From positions 930,001 to 994,000 of the forward strand of contig NZ_CASCJC010000001.1 of the NCBI RefSeq assembly GCF_949152225.1: 64,000 nt of DNA. Reading direction: 5' to 3'. Shown one piece after another: positions 8,478 to 16,857 of this stretch (positions are counted from its first letter, which is position 1; every line of letters begins with the position of its first letter). This stretch comes from Ligilactobacillus sp900765635. Lineage in GTDB: Bacteria > Bacillota > Bacilli > Lactobacillales > Lactobacillaceae. The position numbers and the translations under genes were made by a program. The notes below the pieces were generated by a model. It saw only the letters and a list, made by a program, of their open reading frames with translations. It was not told the origin of the DNA and ran no database searches.

Positions 8478-10135
8478 TAATACAATCCTTGGACAGTTCC
8501 ATCAGTTGCTAAATCAACAGATACAGCTGCTGGTTTTTTAGGTAGACCAGGCATCGTTAAAATATTTCCTGTTAAAGCAACGATAAACCCAGCTCCTAAT
8601 TTTGGAACAAATTCACGAATATGAATCTTAAAGTCAGTTGGTGCTCCAATTTTTTTAGCATCATCTGAAAATGAATACTGTGTTTTAGCCATGCACACTG
8701 GCAATTTATCCCAACCTACTTTTTTAAATTCAACTAATTGTTTTTGAGCCTTAGGGGCAAATTCAACACCACTACCACCATAAATATTGGTAACAATTTT
8801 AGTAATCTTTTCTTCTAAAGAGTCATCAGATTGATAGAGTGGTTTGAAGTCTTGAGTCTTCTCACACGCTTGCATCACATTTTTTGCAAGTTCTAAGGCT
8901 CCTTGCCCTCCTTTAGCCCAAACATCAGCAATAATTGCCGTTGTGTTATCTGTTTTACAAAGTTCTTGAACTTTTGTTAATTCAGCAGAGGTATCTGAGC
9001 TAAAACGATTTAATGCAACAACAACAGGAACATTATATTGCTGCATATTCTTAATATGTCGTTGTAAGTTAGCGTATCCTTTAATAACAGCTTGTAAATC
9101 TTCTTGATCTAATTGCTCTTTTGATACACCACCGTTCATTTTGAGCGCTCTAATTGTTGCAACAATGACAATTGTATCTGGTGTTTTACCAAGGACTGGC
9201 GTCTTGATATCCAAGAATTTTTCGGCGCCTAAATCAGCTCCAAATCCAGCTTCAGTAATCGTATAATCTGCTAATTGTAAGGCTGTTTTAGTTGCTAAAA
9301 CACTGTTACAACCATGAGCGATATTAGCAAATGGTCCGCCATGAATAATAGCTGGAGTATGTTCGAGAGTTTGTACAAGATTGGGTTTTAAAGCGTCTTT
9401 TAACAATACTGCAACTGCACCAGTAGCATTTAAATCAGCTACTGTAATCGGCTCTTTAGCAAAATTATATCCAATTACAATTCTAGCAATGCGTTTTTTT
9501 AAATCCTCGATATCGCTTGCTAAACATAAAACGGCCATTAATTCGGATGCTACAGTAATATCAAAGCCATCTTCACGCGGAACACCTTGTAAAGCCCCAC
9601 CTAATCCAACAACAATATGGCGTAATGCTCGGTCATTAATATCTAATACACGTTTCCAAATGATTCTTCTTTGGTCGATTTGAAGTTGGTTTCCTTGATA
9701 GATATGATTGTCGATTAAAGCTGATAAAGTATTGTTAGCAGCGGTTAGTGCATGCATATCTCCTGTAAAATGTAAATTAATATCTTCCATCGGCACAACT
9801 TGTGCAAATCCACCTCCAGTTGCGCCCCCTTTCATTCCCATTACAGGACCTAATGAAGGCTCACGTAAACAAATCATGACTTTTTGGTCTAATTGCTTAA
9901 AAGCATCACCTAACCCAACAGTTACGGTTGATTTACCTTCACCAGCAGGCGTTGGATTGATAGCAGTTACAAGGATTAATTTCTCTTTGGTTTTGTTAGT
10001 TTTGTGCAAAGGAAGCTTAATCTTAGCTTTGTATGCTCCATATTGCTCAATTTCATCATTATTTAGTCCAACAAATTGTGCAACTTCTGTGATAGGCTTC
10101 ATTGTTGCTTGTTGTGCAATTTCAATGTCTTTCAT
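8477..10135 (-). CDS. fhs: Formate-tetrahydrofolate ligase
   Basis: The enzyme makes 10-formyl-THF from formate, THF and ATP, supplying one-carbon units for purines and formyl-Met. The 552-residue length is typical of the bacterial homotetramer. The nucleotide-binding loop TPAGEGKSTVTVGLGDAF lies near residues 61-80, with the family signatures LREPSLGPVMGMKGGATGGG and FANIAHGCNSV after it. An AGGATG-type ribosome site precedes the ATG. It is flanked by its own promoter and terminator and so is probably monocistronic. Confidence 0.97.
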   Translation of the reverse strand: MKDIEIAQQATMKPITEVAQFVGLNNDEIEQYGAYKAKIKLPLHKTNKTKEKLILVTAINPTPAGEGKSTVTVGLGDAFKQLDQKVMICLREPSLGPVMGMKGGATGGGFAQVVPMEDINLHFTGDMHALTAANNTLSALIDNHIYQGNQLQIDQRRIIWKRVLDINDRALRHIVVGLGGALQGVPREDGFDITVASELMAVLCLASDIEDLKKRIARIVIGYNFAKEPITVADLNATGAVAVLLKDALKPNLVQTLEHTPAIIHGGPFANIAHGCNSVLATKTALQLADYTITEAGFGADLGAEKFLDIKTPVLGKTPDTIVIVATIRALKMNGGVSKEQLDQEDLQAVIKGYANLQRHIKNMQQYNVPVVVALNRFSSDTSAELTKVQELCKTDNTTAIIADVWAKGGQGALELAKNVMQACEKTQDFKPLYQSDDSLEEKITKIVTNIYGGSGVEFAPKAQKQLVEFKKVGWDKLPVCMAKTQYSFSDDAKKIGAPTDFKIHIREFVPKLGAGFIVALTGNILTMPGLPKKPAAVSVDLATDGTVQGLY

Positions 10136-10166
10136 GTAACATCCTCCCGATAAAAAAGATAGCTAT

Positions 10167-10195
10167 ATTATAGCTTTTATTTGGATTTTTGTCAT
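10167..10195 (-). promoter_or_regulatory. Promoter of fhs
   Basis: On the minus strand ATGACA (10190-10195) and a perfect TATAAT (10167-10172) are separated by 17 nt, just upstream of the GGGAGGATG ribosome site of fhs. Confidence 0.75.
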
Positions 10196-10203
10196 TAGTT
10201 TAA

Positions 10204-10240
10204 TTAAAAAAAGCTATTCCGGTTAAGGAATAGCTTTTAA
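10204..10240 (-). terminator. Terminator after ebsA
   Basis: On the minus strand AAAAGCTATTCC and GGAATAGCTTTT form a perfect 12-bp stem followed by TTTAATT. It separates ebsA from fhs. Confidence 0.85.
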
Positions 10241-10255
10241 AAACGAACAATATGA

Positions 10256-10630
10256 TTATTTATTTAAAGAAATGTAAAGTTTTTCTGCGGATTTAGGAGT
10301 TAGTAAAATATTATAGCTTCTGAATCTAGTGATTAACTGTAATCCATATTTGGTTTTTTTAACTTTATTTAGTTCATTTAAAGGAATTTCCTTATTATTA
10401 AATGAAACAACCGCACGCAACAAAAGTACTTGTTCATTTAATAAAACTTGTCGTCTCAAAATCTGAACTATACTTACTAGTACAAACAAAATGAATGTTA
10501 ATGCAGTCCAAATTTGAAAAACAGTAATTTCAAGCCATAATAACAAACTTGATAAAAAAATCATTCCAGTAAAAGACCAACAAATAATAGAGGTAGCTAG
10601 GTCTGGTTGATAGTAAAATTTTTGTTTCAA
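10256..10630 (-). CDS. ebsA: EbsA-like small membrane protein
   Basis: The 124-residue protein has two hydrophobic helices near residues 12-32 and 36-58, then a soluble C-terminal part (about residues 65-124) with KEIPLNELNKVKKTKYGLQL, resembling the small PH-like domain of EbsA-family proteins. EbsA was named in Enterococcus as a pore-forming/surface-expression protein, but the family's molecular role is not established. Divergent placement next to an RNase HI-like gene is, as I recall, common in lactobacilli and supports the call. It is unrelated in sequence to its neighbours and is followed by its own terminator. Confidence 0.65.
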   Translation of the reverse strand: MKQKFYYQPDLATSIICWSFTGMIFLSSLLLWLEITVFQIWTALTFILFVLVSIVQILRRQVLLNEQVLLLRAVVSFNNKEIPLNELNKVKKTKYGLQLITRFRSYNILLTPKSAEKLYISLNK

Positions 10631-10717
10631 ACTCTAAACACCTTTCTTTTATTATTAAAGCAACTTTGATTATAACAAATCTTTGGCTAAAAGCGTGCTA
10701 CTTTGTAATTTTCTTAG

Positions 10718-10723
10718 TATAAT
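10718..10723 (+). promoter_or_regulatory. Likely -10 box for the RNase H-like gene
   Basis: A perfect TATAAT lies 32 nt before the ATG at 10755. The hexamer 17 nt upstream (GTGCTA) is a poor -35, so only the -10 is asserted. Confidence 0.45.
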
Positions 10724-10754
10724 ATTAACGAACACTTACGCAAAGGAAAGAAAA

Positions 10755-11147
10755 ATGATTAAATTATATACAGATGCAGCAACAAAAGGCAATCCCGGTC
10801 CTAGTGCTGGTGGAGTTTTATTAGTTGTTGATGGTATACAACATCAAATAAAAGTTGATTTACCTTTTGTTAGTAATCATGAAGCTGAATTTTTAGCAGC
10901 AATTGCTGGTTTTGAGTATGTCAAAGAACATTACGGATGTAAACATAACTTATTTTTTTATTCTGATAGTAAAATCGTCATTACCAGTCTAGAAAAAAAC
11001 TACAGTAAGTCTTATCCCGAGCTATTGGCTAAATTAAATAAGTTACATGATCAATTTACATTAGTTGTATATCAATGGATACCAGAAAAACAAAATCAAG
11101 GCGCCCATCAGCTGGCCTTACAAGGACTAGCTAAGTTTATAAACTAA
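10755..11147 (+). CDS. RNase HI-like protein
   Basis: This gene encodes a probable RNase H fold nuclease acting on RNA-DNA hybrids. The chosen ATG at 10755 (MIKLYTDAATKGNPGPSAGG) follows AAAGGAAAG; the frame could extend to 10683 but the extra residues are not family-like. In 130 residues the acidic core is visible: Asp in YTDAATKGNPG, Glu in NHEAEFLAAIAGF, Asp in FFYSDSKIVI, and the late HQLALQGLA where Asp is often seen but His/Gln occur here. That last position makes catalytic competence less certain than for a canonical rnhA product. It is convergent with ypsC. Confidence 0.8.
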   Translation: MIKLYTDAATKGNPGPSAGGVLLVVDGIQHQIKVDLPFVSNHEAEFLAAIAGFEYVKEHYGCKHNLFFYSDSKIVITSLEKNYSKSYPELLAKLNKLHDQFTLVVYQWIPEKQNQGAHQLALQGLAKFIN

Positions 11148-11165
11148 CTTGGTAATTTCATTATT

Positions 11166-11206
11166 AAAAGAGTCATAAAATACGAATGTAATTTCATGAC
11201 TCTTTT
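11166..11206. terminator. Bidirectional terminator between the RNase H-like gene and ypsC
   Basis: AAAAGAGTCAT (11166-11176) and ATGACTCTTTT (11196-11206) form a perfect 11-bp stem with A and T runs on either side, suited to stopping both convergent transcripts. Confidence 0.85.
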
Positions 11207-11217
11207 ACTTAAAATCA

Positions 11218-12351
11218 CTATTTTTTAATCGGTTTACCCCAGTATTGGAATAAATCAGTTCGTAAAGCACCGTTATATAGCTTACGCCGTTTACTTGCCT
11301 TTTGTCCGTAATATTTTTCAAATTCTAAATCACTAGTCAAGATATATTTGCTCCAACTAGTCAACGGCCCGTAGACTTGTCCCATTTGTTGGTAAAGTTT
11401 GCGAACACTATCTTGATCACTTAACCGTTCACCATATGGTGGATTAGCCACGATTACTCCATTTATTTTGGTAGTTTTAAAGTCTTTAGCTGCCATTTGT
11501 TTAAAATTAATTATATCAGCCACACCTGCATTTTGAGCATTTTGCTTGGCAATCTCAATCATACGTCCATCGATATCATAACCTGAGATATCGAGCGTAA
11601 CATCACTCTTAATAGCTTCTTTAGCCTGTTGTCTTAACTTATTTGCTAAAGGCTTACCAATCCAGGTCCACTCTTCACAAACAAATGAGCGTTGTAAGCC
11701 AGGTGCGATGTTTTTGCCAATCAAGGCTGCTTCGATTGGTAAGGTGCCCGAGCCACAAACAGGATCGACGAATGCTTTATCCGGATACCAATGCGCTAAA
11801 AAAAGTAGTGCGGCTGCCATATTTTCTTTTAACGGTGCGCCCCCTTTTTCTAAGCGATATCCACGTTTAAATAAACTTGAGCCCGTGGTGTCAAGCGTTA
11901 AAAGAACTTGATCTTTGTTAAGAGCTACTTCGATTGGATAAACAGCTCCAGTTTCAGGCAAACGAGTTTTACGATGATAAACCTCACTCATTTTAGTTAC
12001 AATAGCCTTTTTAACAATTGCTTGGCAACTAGGCACATTATGCAGCGTTGATTTTTGTGATTTACCAGCTACTGGAAAATTAGCATCTAAAGGTAAATAT
12101 TGGTCCCACGCGATGGCTTTAGTCCTTTGGAAGAGTTCTTCAAAGGTTTTAGCCTTAAACTCTGCTACAACTATTTTGATTCTATCAGCTGTACGCAGCC
12201 AAAGATTAGTTAATAAAATATCTTCAACATTCCCCTTAAAACGTACACGACTATTTTCTACAACTACTTCATAACCGCGATGCTTTAATTCATTACCTAC
12301 TACGGCTTCTAGTCCAGCCGCAGCAGTTGCAATAAGATTAAATTCTTTCAT
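11218..12351 (-). CDS. ypsC: THUMP-domain RNA (guanine-N2)-methyltransferase, YpsC/RlmL-N type
   Basis: The protein probably methylates guanine in 23S rRNA (the RlmL N-terminal half equivalent). Its 377 residues show an N-terminal ferredoxin-like and THUMP region (about 1-160), then a Rossmann methyltransferase with FVDPVCGSGTLPIEAALIG near residue 190, an acidic SAM ribose contact in ISGYDIDGRMIEIAK, and the catalytic motif NPPYGERL near residue 305. It lies downstream of rnpB and gpsB, as ypsC does in Bacillus. The target base is inferred from homology only. Confidence 0.92.
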   Translation of the reverse strand: MKEFNLIATAAAGLEAVVGNELKHRGYEVVVENSRVRFKGNVEDILLTNLWLRTADRIKIVVAEFKAKTFEELFQRTKAIAWDQYLPLDANFPVAGKSQKSTLHNVPSCQAIVKKAIVTKMSEVYHRKTRLPETGAVYPIEVALNKDQVLLTLDTTGSSLFKRGYRLEKGGAPLKENMAAALLFLAHWYPDKAFVDPVCGSGTLPIEAALIGKNIAPGLQRSFVCEEWTWIGKPLANKLRQQAKEAIKSDVTLDISGYDIDGRMIEIAKQNAQNAGVADIINFKQMAAKDFKTTKINGVIVANPPYGERLSDQDSVRKLYQQMGQVYGPLTSWSKYILTSDLEFEKYYGQKASKRRKLYNGALRTDLFQYWGKPIKK

Positions 12352-12389
12352 ATTACTTTTAAAATCCCTTTCTATGGGTAATTTATCTC

Positions 12390-12426
12390 AAAAAATAAAG
12401 AGCCAGGATTAACATCCTAGCTCTTA
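12390..12426 (-). terminator. Terminator after rnpB
   Basis: On the minus strand AAGAGC plus AGGAT pair with ATCCT plus GCTCTT around a single mismatch, followed by TTATTTTTT. It starts just after the 3' end of the RNase P RNA. Confidence 0.8.
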
Positions 12427-12431
12427 ACCTG

Positions 12432-12826
12432 ATATGTAGTCCTCTATAAGCCACGTTCTGTACGTCATTTGGTCCAGGAAACCAAAATCGGTGGTAATCA
12501 TCTATCTGCAAATGAAAATATATTCATCGCCCCCATGATTAGTTCATTTCCGTCATGAAGCGCCCCTACCAAAGTTTGGGTTACCTGCTCGAGGGGTTTA
12601 CCGCGTTCCACCAGAACGGTTTCCCGTTCTGCTTCGTCACTGTGGCACTTTTCAGGATTACTCAGACATAGTTACAAACCTTAGCCTTTTTATCCGCCGT
12701 TACTCAAAGAGTACCTTGCCTTATTTTTTCGGCAAGCACGATCACTACAAGCATCTCAGCCTGTGCAAGCTTGGACTTTCCTCAGCCTATTAAAAATAGA
12801 CCGCGATTACCAGAGAGCTACATAAA
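12432..12826 (-). ncRNA. rnpB: RNase P RNA, bacillus (type B) class
   Basis: This is the catalytic RNA that trims 5' leaders from pre-tRNAs. On the minus strand it begins near TATGTAGCTCTCTGGTAATC, contains the universally conserved GAGGAAAGTCC core (near 12777) and the second core GGTAAACCCC, and ends near GGCTTATAGAGGACTACAT. The 5' ATGTAG and 3' CTACAT would pair as helix P1, which fixes the ends to within a few bases. The length of about 395 nt and the position between gpsB and ypsC match the type B RNA of Firmicutes. Confidence 0.95.
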
Positions 12827-12835
12827 TTTAATTAT

Positions 12836-13177
12836 TTAAAAACGATTATTTTGATCGTTATCATTGTTAAGCTGTACACCGAAAACGTGTCGTTCCAAAT
12901 TAGACAAACGCTTCAAAATATCCATATTTGTCATGGTAGACGTTTGTCGTGAAGTTTGTGACGAATTATTAACCGCTAATTGTTTAGTCAGCTCATCTAC
13001 CTTATTAACAAGGCGATCATTTTCTGCTTGAAGTCGTTGATTTTCCTTAGTATAGTTTTCATAATCTTGAATCACTAAATCTAAGAATTCATCAACATCA
13101 GCGGGATCATAGCCTTTAATCTTTGGCTTGAAATTTTTGTTTACGATGTCCTTAGGCGTAAGATTAATATTTTCCAT
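12836..13177 (-). CDS. gpsB: GpsB cell-division/elongation adaptor
   Basis: GpsB is a cytoplasmic coiled-coil adaptor that coordinates peptidoglycan synthases between septum and side wall, often binding class A PBPs. I choose ATG 13175-13177 (MENINLTPKDIVNKNFK), 9 nt behind GAGGTG; an upstream GTG would add four residues but overlaps the ribosome site. The 113-residue protein has the DivIVA-like N-terminal domain with KIKGYDPADVDEFLDLVIQD, a coiled coil around residues 35-70 and a C-terminal domain (MTNMDILKRLSNLERHVFG). A partner PBP1A gene lies less than 2 kb away on the other strand. Confidence 0.95.
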   Translation of the reverse strand: MENINLTPKDIVNKNFKPKIKGYDPADVDEFLDLVIQDYENYTKENQRLQAENDRLVNKVDELTKQLAVNNSSQTSRQTSTMTNMDILKRLSNLERHVFGVQLNNDNDQNNRF

Positions 13178-13220
13178 CAAAAATTGCACCTCACATTCGG
13201 ACTTAACTCATAACATTATT

Positions 13221-13249
13221 ATTATAGCAATTGTTATTCAAAATGCCAA
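13221..13249 (-). promoter_or_regulatory. Promoter for gpsB
   Basis: On the minus strand TTGGCA (13244-13249) and a perfect TATAAT (13221-13226) are separated by 17 nt. It overlaps the 3' end of ypsA and can drive gpsB and perhaps rnpB. Confidence 0.78.
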
Positions 13250-13788
13250 GAGTTTTTACTCTCAAAATAGACTTGTGCTTGATCTTGTAATTGGTCCATA
13301 TCGATTAATGATAGTCGATAATCTGTTTTTTTCAAAATATCTCGATACAAATACTCACACTTTCCTGGATATTGTGAATCATACACCAGCAAGGCTTCAT
13401 CGGTATGATTTAGCATGAAATCTTGATAATTACGTAGTTGTTGTGGATTACTGTAAGGCATTTGACTAACAGTACCCAAAAAATCCGCTTGTTGTTTTAA
13501 AGAAAATAACTTCTCTTGTGAATTTTCTTGCCAATTTTCTCCAAAATCTGCAAAAGGAAACATTAATCCTAATTTAAGCTCTGGATACTCTTTTTTTAAT
13601 TCTAAAACAACTTGAGCACCCCATTGTTCAACTCCTAATTGACCACCAGTAATTACCCATTCTAATCCGTTAGAAAGTAATTGTAGTAGTTCTTGTTGCA
13701 AACTGTATTTAATAACTTTAATTTTAGGATCTTGATCATTGAAGATTGATAATTCATAGCTACGATATCCACTTAATAATAAACGCAT
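13234..13788 (-). CDS. ypsA: YpsA-family (DUF1273, SLOG-like) protein
   Basis: The 184-residue protein begins with MRLLLSGYRSYELSIFNDQD and has ITGGQLGVEQWGAQVVLELK near residue 48, a glycine-rich nucleotide-binding pattern typical of the YpsA branch of the SLOG/Rossmann superfamily. In Bacillus and Staphylococcus YpsA has been linked to cell-division control; its ligand is not settled. The order ypsA-gpsB-rnpB-ypsC is conserved in Firmicutes, which supports the call. The stop codon lies 57 nt before gpsB, which has its own promoter here. Confidence 0.88.
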   Translation of the reverse strand: MRLLLSGYRSYELSIFNDQDPKIKVIKYSLQQELLQLLSNGLEWVITGGQLGVEQWGAQVVLELKKEYPELKLGLMFPFADFGENWQENSQEKLFSLKQQADFLGTVSQMPYSNPQQLRNYQDFMLNHTDEALLVYDSQYPGKCEYLYRDILKKTDYRLSLIDMDQLQDQAQVYFESKNSWHFE

Positions 13789-13821
13789 ATTGTCCCTTCT
13801 TTTTTAGCTTAATCATTTAGA

Positions 13822-13850
13822 ATTATAATAAAATCTTAGGATTTAGTAAA
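13822..13850 (-). promoter_or_regulatory. Promoter for ypsA
   Basis: On the minus strand TTTACT (13845-13850), 17 nt, then TATAAT (13822-13827). It is 34 nt upstream of the ypsA start. Confidence 0.6.
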
Positions 13851-13875
13851 TGGCGTAGCTCTAAGACTTGCTTGT

Positions 13876-13904
13876 TTGCCAACTAAAGCAACAATTGTTA
13901 TAAT
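13876..13904 (+). promoter_or_regulatory. Promoter for recU-pbp1A
   Basis: TTGCCA (13876-13881), a 17-nt spacer and TATAAT (13899-13904) lie 27 nt before the recU start. It is divergent from the ypsA promoter. Confidence 0.78.
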
Positions 13905-13930
13905 TAAGCGCATAGGAGCGTGATAGCTTA

Positions 13931-14542
13931 ATGGTTTTACATTATCCAAACGGGAAACCTTTTAAAAAAGAATTGTTACAACCTAACACAAATCTAAAAG
14001 CTAAAAATGTTATTTATGGTAACCGCGGAATGTCTTTAGAAGAAGAAATTAACATCAGTAATCGTTATTACCTACAACGAGGAAAAGCTGTTATTCATAA
14101 AAAACCAACACCTATTCAGATTGTTAATGTTGATTACCCTAAACGAAGTGCAGCTGTTATTAAGGAAGCATATTTTAAACAAGCTTCTACTACTGATTAT
14201 AATGGTGTTTATCGCGGATATTATTTGGATTTTGAGGCAAAAGAAACACGCAATAAAAATTCTTTCCCATTGAATAACTTTCACGAGCATCAGATTATCC
14301 ATATGCAAGCTTGTCAAAGGCAACAAGGTATTTGTTTTGCGATTGTCAAATTTAGTATGGATAATGAGCTTTTTTTATTACCTGCCCAATTTTTGTTTCA
14401 TTGTTGGTCTCAAAAGGATAATGGAAAAAAATCAATACCCAAAAGCGCAATTGTTAAACATGGTTACCAAATAAAATATGGTTTACATCCACGTATTCCT
14501 TATTTAGATTTGGTTGATAAACTAATAGATAATAATTTTTAA
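13931..14542 (+). CDS. recU: Holliday junction resolvase RecU
   Basis: RecU cleaves Holliday junctions during recombination and segregation in Firmicutes. The 203-residue product starts MVLHYPNGKPF behind an AGGAG site. Family features are NRGMSLEEEINISNRYYL near residue 31, the catalytic core with YRGYYLDFEAKETRNKNSFP (Asp, Glu and Lys of the restriction-like fold) near residue 97, and NFHEHQIIHMQAC. It is followed after 19 nt by a class A PBP gene, an arrangement conserved in Bacillus, Streptococcus and lactobacilli. Confidence 0.95.
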   Translation: MVLHYPNGKPFKKELLQPNTNLKAKNVIYGNRGMSLEEEINISNRYYLQRGKAVIHKKPTPIQIVNVDYPKRSAAVIKEAYFKQASTTDYNGVYRGYYLDFEAKETRNKNSFPLNNFHEHQIIHMQACQRQQGICFAIVKFSMDNELFLLPAQFLFHCWSQKDNGKKSIPKSAIVKHGYQIKYGLHPRIPYLDLVDKLIDNNF

Positions 14543-14561
14543 GACTTAAAGGAGCGTATTT

Positions 14562-16799
14562 ATGACAACTCAAGATCCCCAAAATTCAAGGGTAGCACGG
14601 CGCAAACAAAGTCAAGAAGATAAAAGAAAACATTCTAACCCTAACAAAAAAAAGCATGGTTGGTTGTTTAAGGTTTTTGTGACTTTGCTTTCGTTATTTG
14701 TTTTAGGAATCATTTTTGGTGCTGGACTCTTTGTCTTTTATGCTAAAGATGCCCCTAAACTTGATGAAGATAAATTAACATCTGCAGAAGCTTTAACCAT
14801 TTATGATTCAAAAGGCAAAAAAATTACTTCGTTAGGAACAGAAAACGTAGTTCATGTTGATGAAAAAGATATCCCGCAAACTTTAAAAGATGCGATTATT
14901 TCCATTGAAGATCGCCGTTTTTATAAGCACAAAGGAATCGATCCGACACGTATTGTTGGTGCGGCTTTAGCTAACATCACTGGTTCTTCAGGCGGATTAC
15001 AAGGTGGTAGTACATTAGATCAACAATTAATTAAACTATCATTTTTTTCAACCAAGCGTTCAGATCAAACTTTGAAACGTAAGGCGCAAGAAGCTTGGCT
15101 AGCTTTACAATTGGATCGTAAATATACTAAAGATCAAATTTTAACATTTTACGTTAATAAAGCTTTTATGGGAAATGGTTGTATCGGGATGCAAACAGCT
15201 GCTAAATATTACTATGGCAAAGATTTAAGCAAATTAGATTTAGCACAAACAGCATTGATTGCAGGAATTCCTAATGCCCCTTCTTCTTATAATCCATATT
15301 CTAATCAAGAATATGCAACTGCAAGACGTAATGACGTGTTAAATGCAATGGTAGAAAATAAAAAAATTACGCAAGCACAAGCTAATCAGGCTAAACAAGA
15401 AAGTATTACTGAAGGTTTATTGCCACAGCATGAGCAAACCCAAAATAATCAAAAAGCTAAAGTAGCTGATTCGTATATCAAACAAGTTATTGCAGAAATT
15501 AAAAAGAAAGGCTATGACCCATATAAAGATAGCCTAAAAGTCTATACTAACCTTGATATGGGTGTTCAACAACATTTATATGATATCGTTAATACAGATA
15601 AGTATATCTACTTCCCTGATGATGATTTTCAAATTGCTACGACAATTATTGATCCAAATAATGGCAATGTTGTTGCAATGATTGGAGGCCGTAAAACAGG
15701 CGACGTTACCTATGGATTGAATCGAGCTGTTCAAACTAATCGCACAAATGGGTCTACAGCAAAACCATTGATGGATTATGGTCCTGCAATCGAATATTTA
15801 AGTTGGGCGACTTATCATGCTTTAGATGACTCTAAGTATATTTATCCTGGTACTAACATCGAACTTAACGACTTTGATAATCAGCATAAAGGTGAAATGA
15901 CGATGCGTGAAGCTTTAGTTGAATCACGTAATATTCCAGCAGTGAGAGCTTTGCAAGCAGTTGGAATTACTAGAGCTACGAACTTCATCAGTAAATTAGG
16001 TTTTAATTACAAGAAACCATTAGAGTTCCAAAATGGGATTGGGTTACCATCTTCAACTCTACAAAATGCAGCCGCATATGCTGCTTTTGCCAACGGTGGA
16101 ACTTACTATAAACCAAATTATATTAATAAAATTGAAACGCCAGATGGTTCAGTTAAAGAATATTCAAGTACTGGGAAGCAAGTGATGCAATCTTCAACAG
16201 CTTATATGATTACAGATATGTTAAAAGGCGTTTTCACTTCTCCTTTGGCAACTGGATATCGTGCTAATATCCCTGGATTATACCAAGCTGGCAAAACAGG
16301 AACAAATGCTTATCCAGATAATGTAACTAAATTTCCTGCTAATGCCATCATGGATTCTTGGTTTAATGGATATACAAAACATTATTCTGTGTCTGTTTGG
16401 ACTGGTTATGATAAAGCCTTTGAAGATGGACATTATATTTCATCGGCTTCATCTGGAATTGCTGCATTGATCTATAAATATATTATGCTTTATATGTCTG
16501 AAGGCAAATCCAATACTGATTGGACTAAGCCAAGTAATGTTTATACTAAAGAAGTAAATGGTGTCCGTGAGCTTTATTTAGCAGGAGCAGAAGATCCAGA
16601 TATTATTAAGCGAATATCTTCTGAAACAAGTATTCTTTCATCTGCTGAATCATCTAGTTCTGAAGCTTCAGAAACAATTAGTTCTAGTTCAGCACAAACC
16701 AGTACTACTTCATCCAGTTCAATTTCTTCAGAAAGCTCAACGTCTAGTGAATCTAGCAGTTCAAGCATTAGTAGTACACAAACACAAAGTGTAGAATAA
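14562..16799 (+). CDS. pbp1A: Class A penicillin-binding protein 1A (glycosyltransferase/transpeptidase)
   Basis: This enzyme polymerises and cross-links peptidoglycan outside the membrane. Its 745 residues comprise a basic cytoplasmic start (about 1-35), one membrane helix (WLFKVFVTLLSLFVLGIIFG), a GT51 domain with the catalytic Glu in SIEDRRFYKHKGID and the GGSTLDQQLIKL motif, and a transpeptidase domain with SxxK as GSTAKPLMDYG near residue 400, SRN, and KTGTNAYPD near residue 580. The last 60 or so residues are an extreme Ser/Thr/Glu-rich tail with no obvious fold, probably extracellular. Its former terminator has been interrupted by an insertion element. Confidence 0.95.
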   Translation: MTTQDPQNSRVARRKQSQEDKRKHSNPNKKKHGWLFKVFVTLLSLFVLGIIFGAGLFVFYAKDAPKLDEDKLTSAEALTIYDSKGKKITSLGTENVVHVDEKDIPQTLKDAIISIEDRRFYKHKGIDPTRIVGAALANITGSSGGLQGGSTLDQQLIKLSFFSTKRSDQTLKRKAQEAWLALQLDRKYTKDQILTFYVNKAFMGNGCIGMQTAAKYYYGKDLSKLDLAQTALIAGIPNAPSSYNPYSNQEYATARRNDVLNAMVENKKITQAQANQAKQESITEGLLPQHEQTQNNQKAKVADSYIKQVIAEIKKKGYDPYKDSLKVYTNLDMGVQQHLYDIVNTDKYIYFPDDDFQIATTIIDPNNGNVVAMIGGRKTGDVTYGLNRAVQTNRTNGSTAKPLMDYGPAIEYLSWATYHALDDSKYIYPGTNIELNDFDNQHKGEMTMREALVESRNIPAVRALQAVGITRATNFISKLGFNYKKPLEFQNGIGLPSSTLQNAAAYAAFANGGTYYKPNYINKIETPDGSVKEYSSTGKQVMQSSTAYMITDMLKGVFTSPLATGYRANIPGLYQAGKTGTNAYPDNVTKFPANAIMDSWFNGYTKHYSVSVWTGYDKAFEDGHYISSASSGIAALIYKYIMLYMSEGKSNTDWTKPSNVYTKEVNGVRELYLAGAEDPDIIKRISSETSILSSAESSSSEASETISSSSAQTSTTSSSSISSESSTSSESSSSSISSTQTQSVE

Positions 16800-16857
16800 A
16801 TAAAAGACCTCGTGAAAATGAAGTGCAACAAAAAAGTTAGACAAAAATAAAATATTT

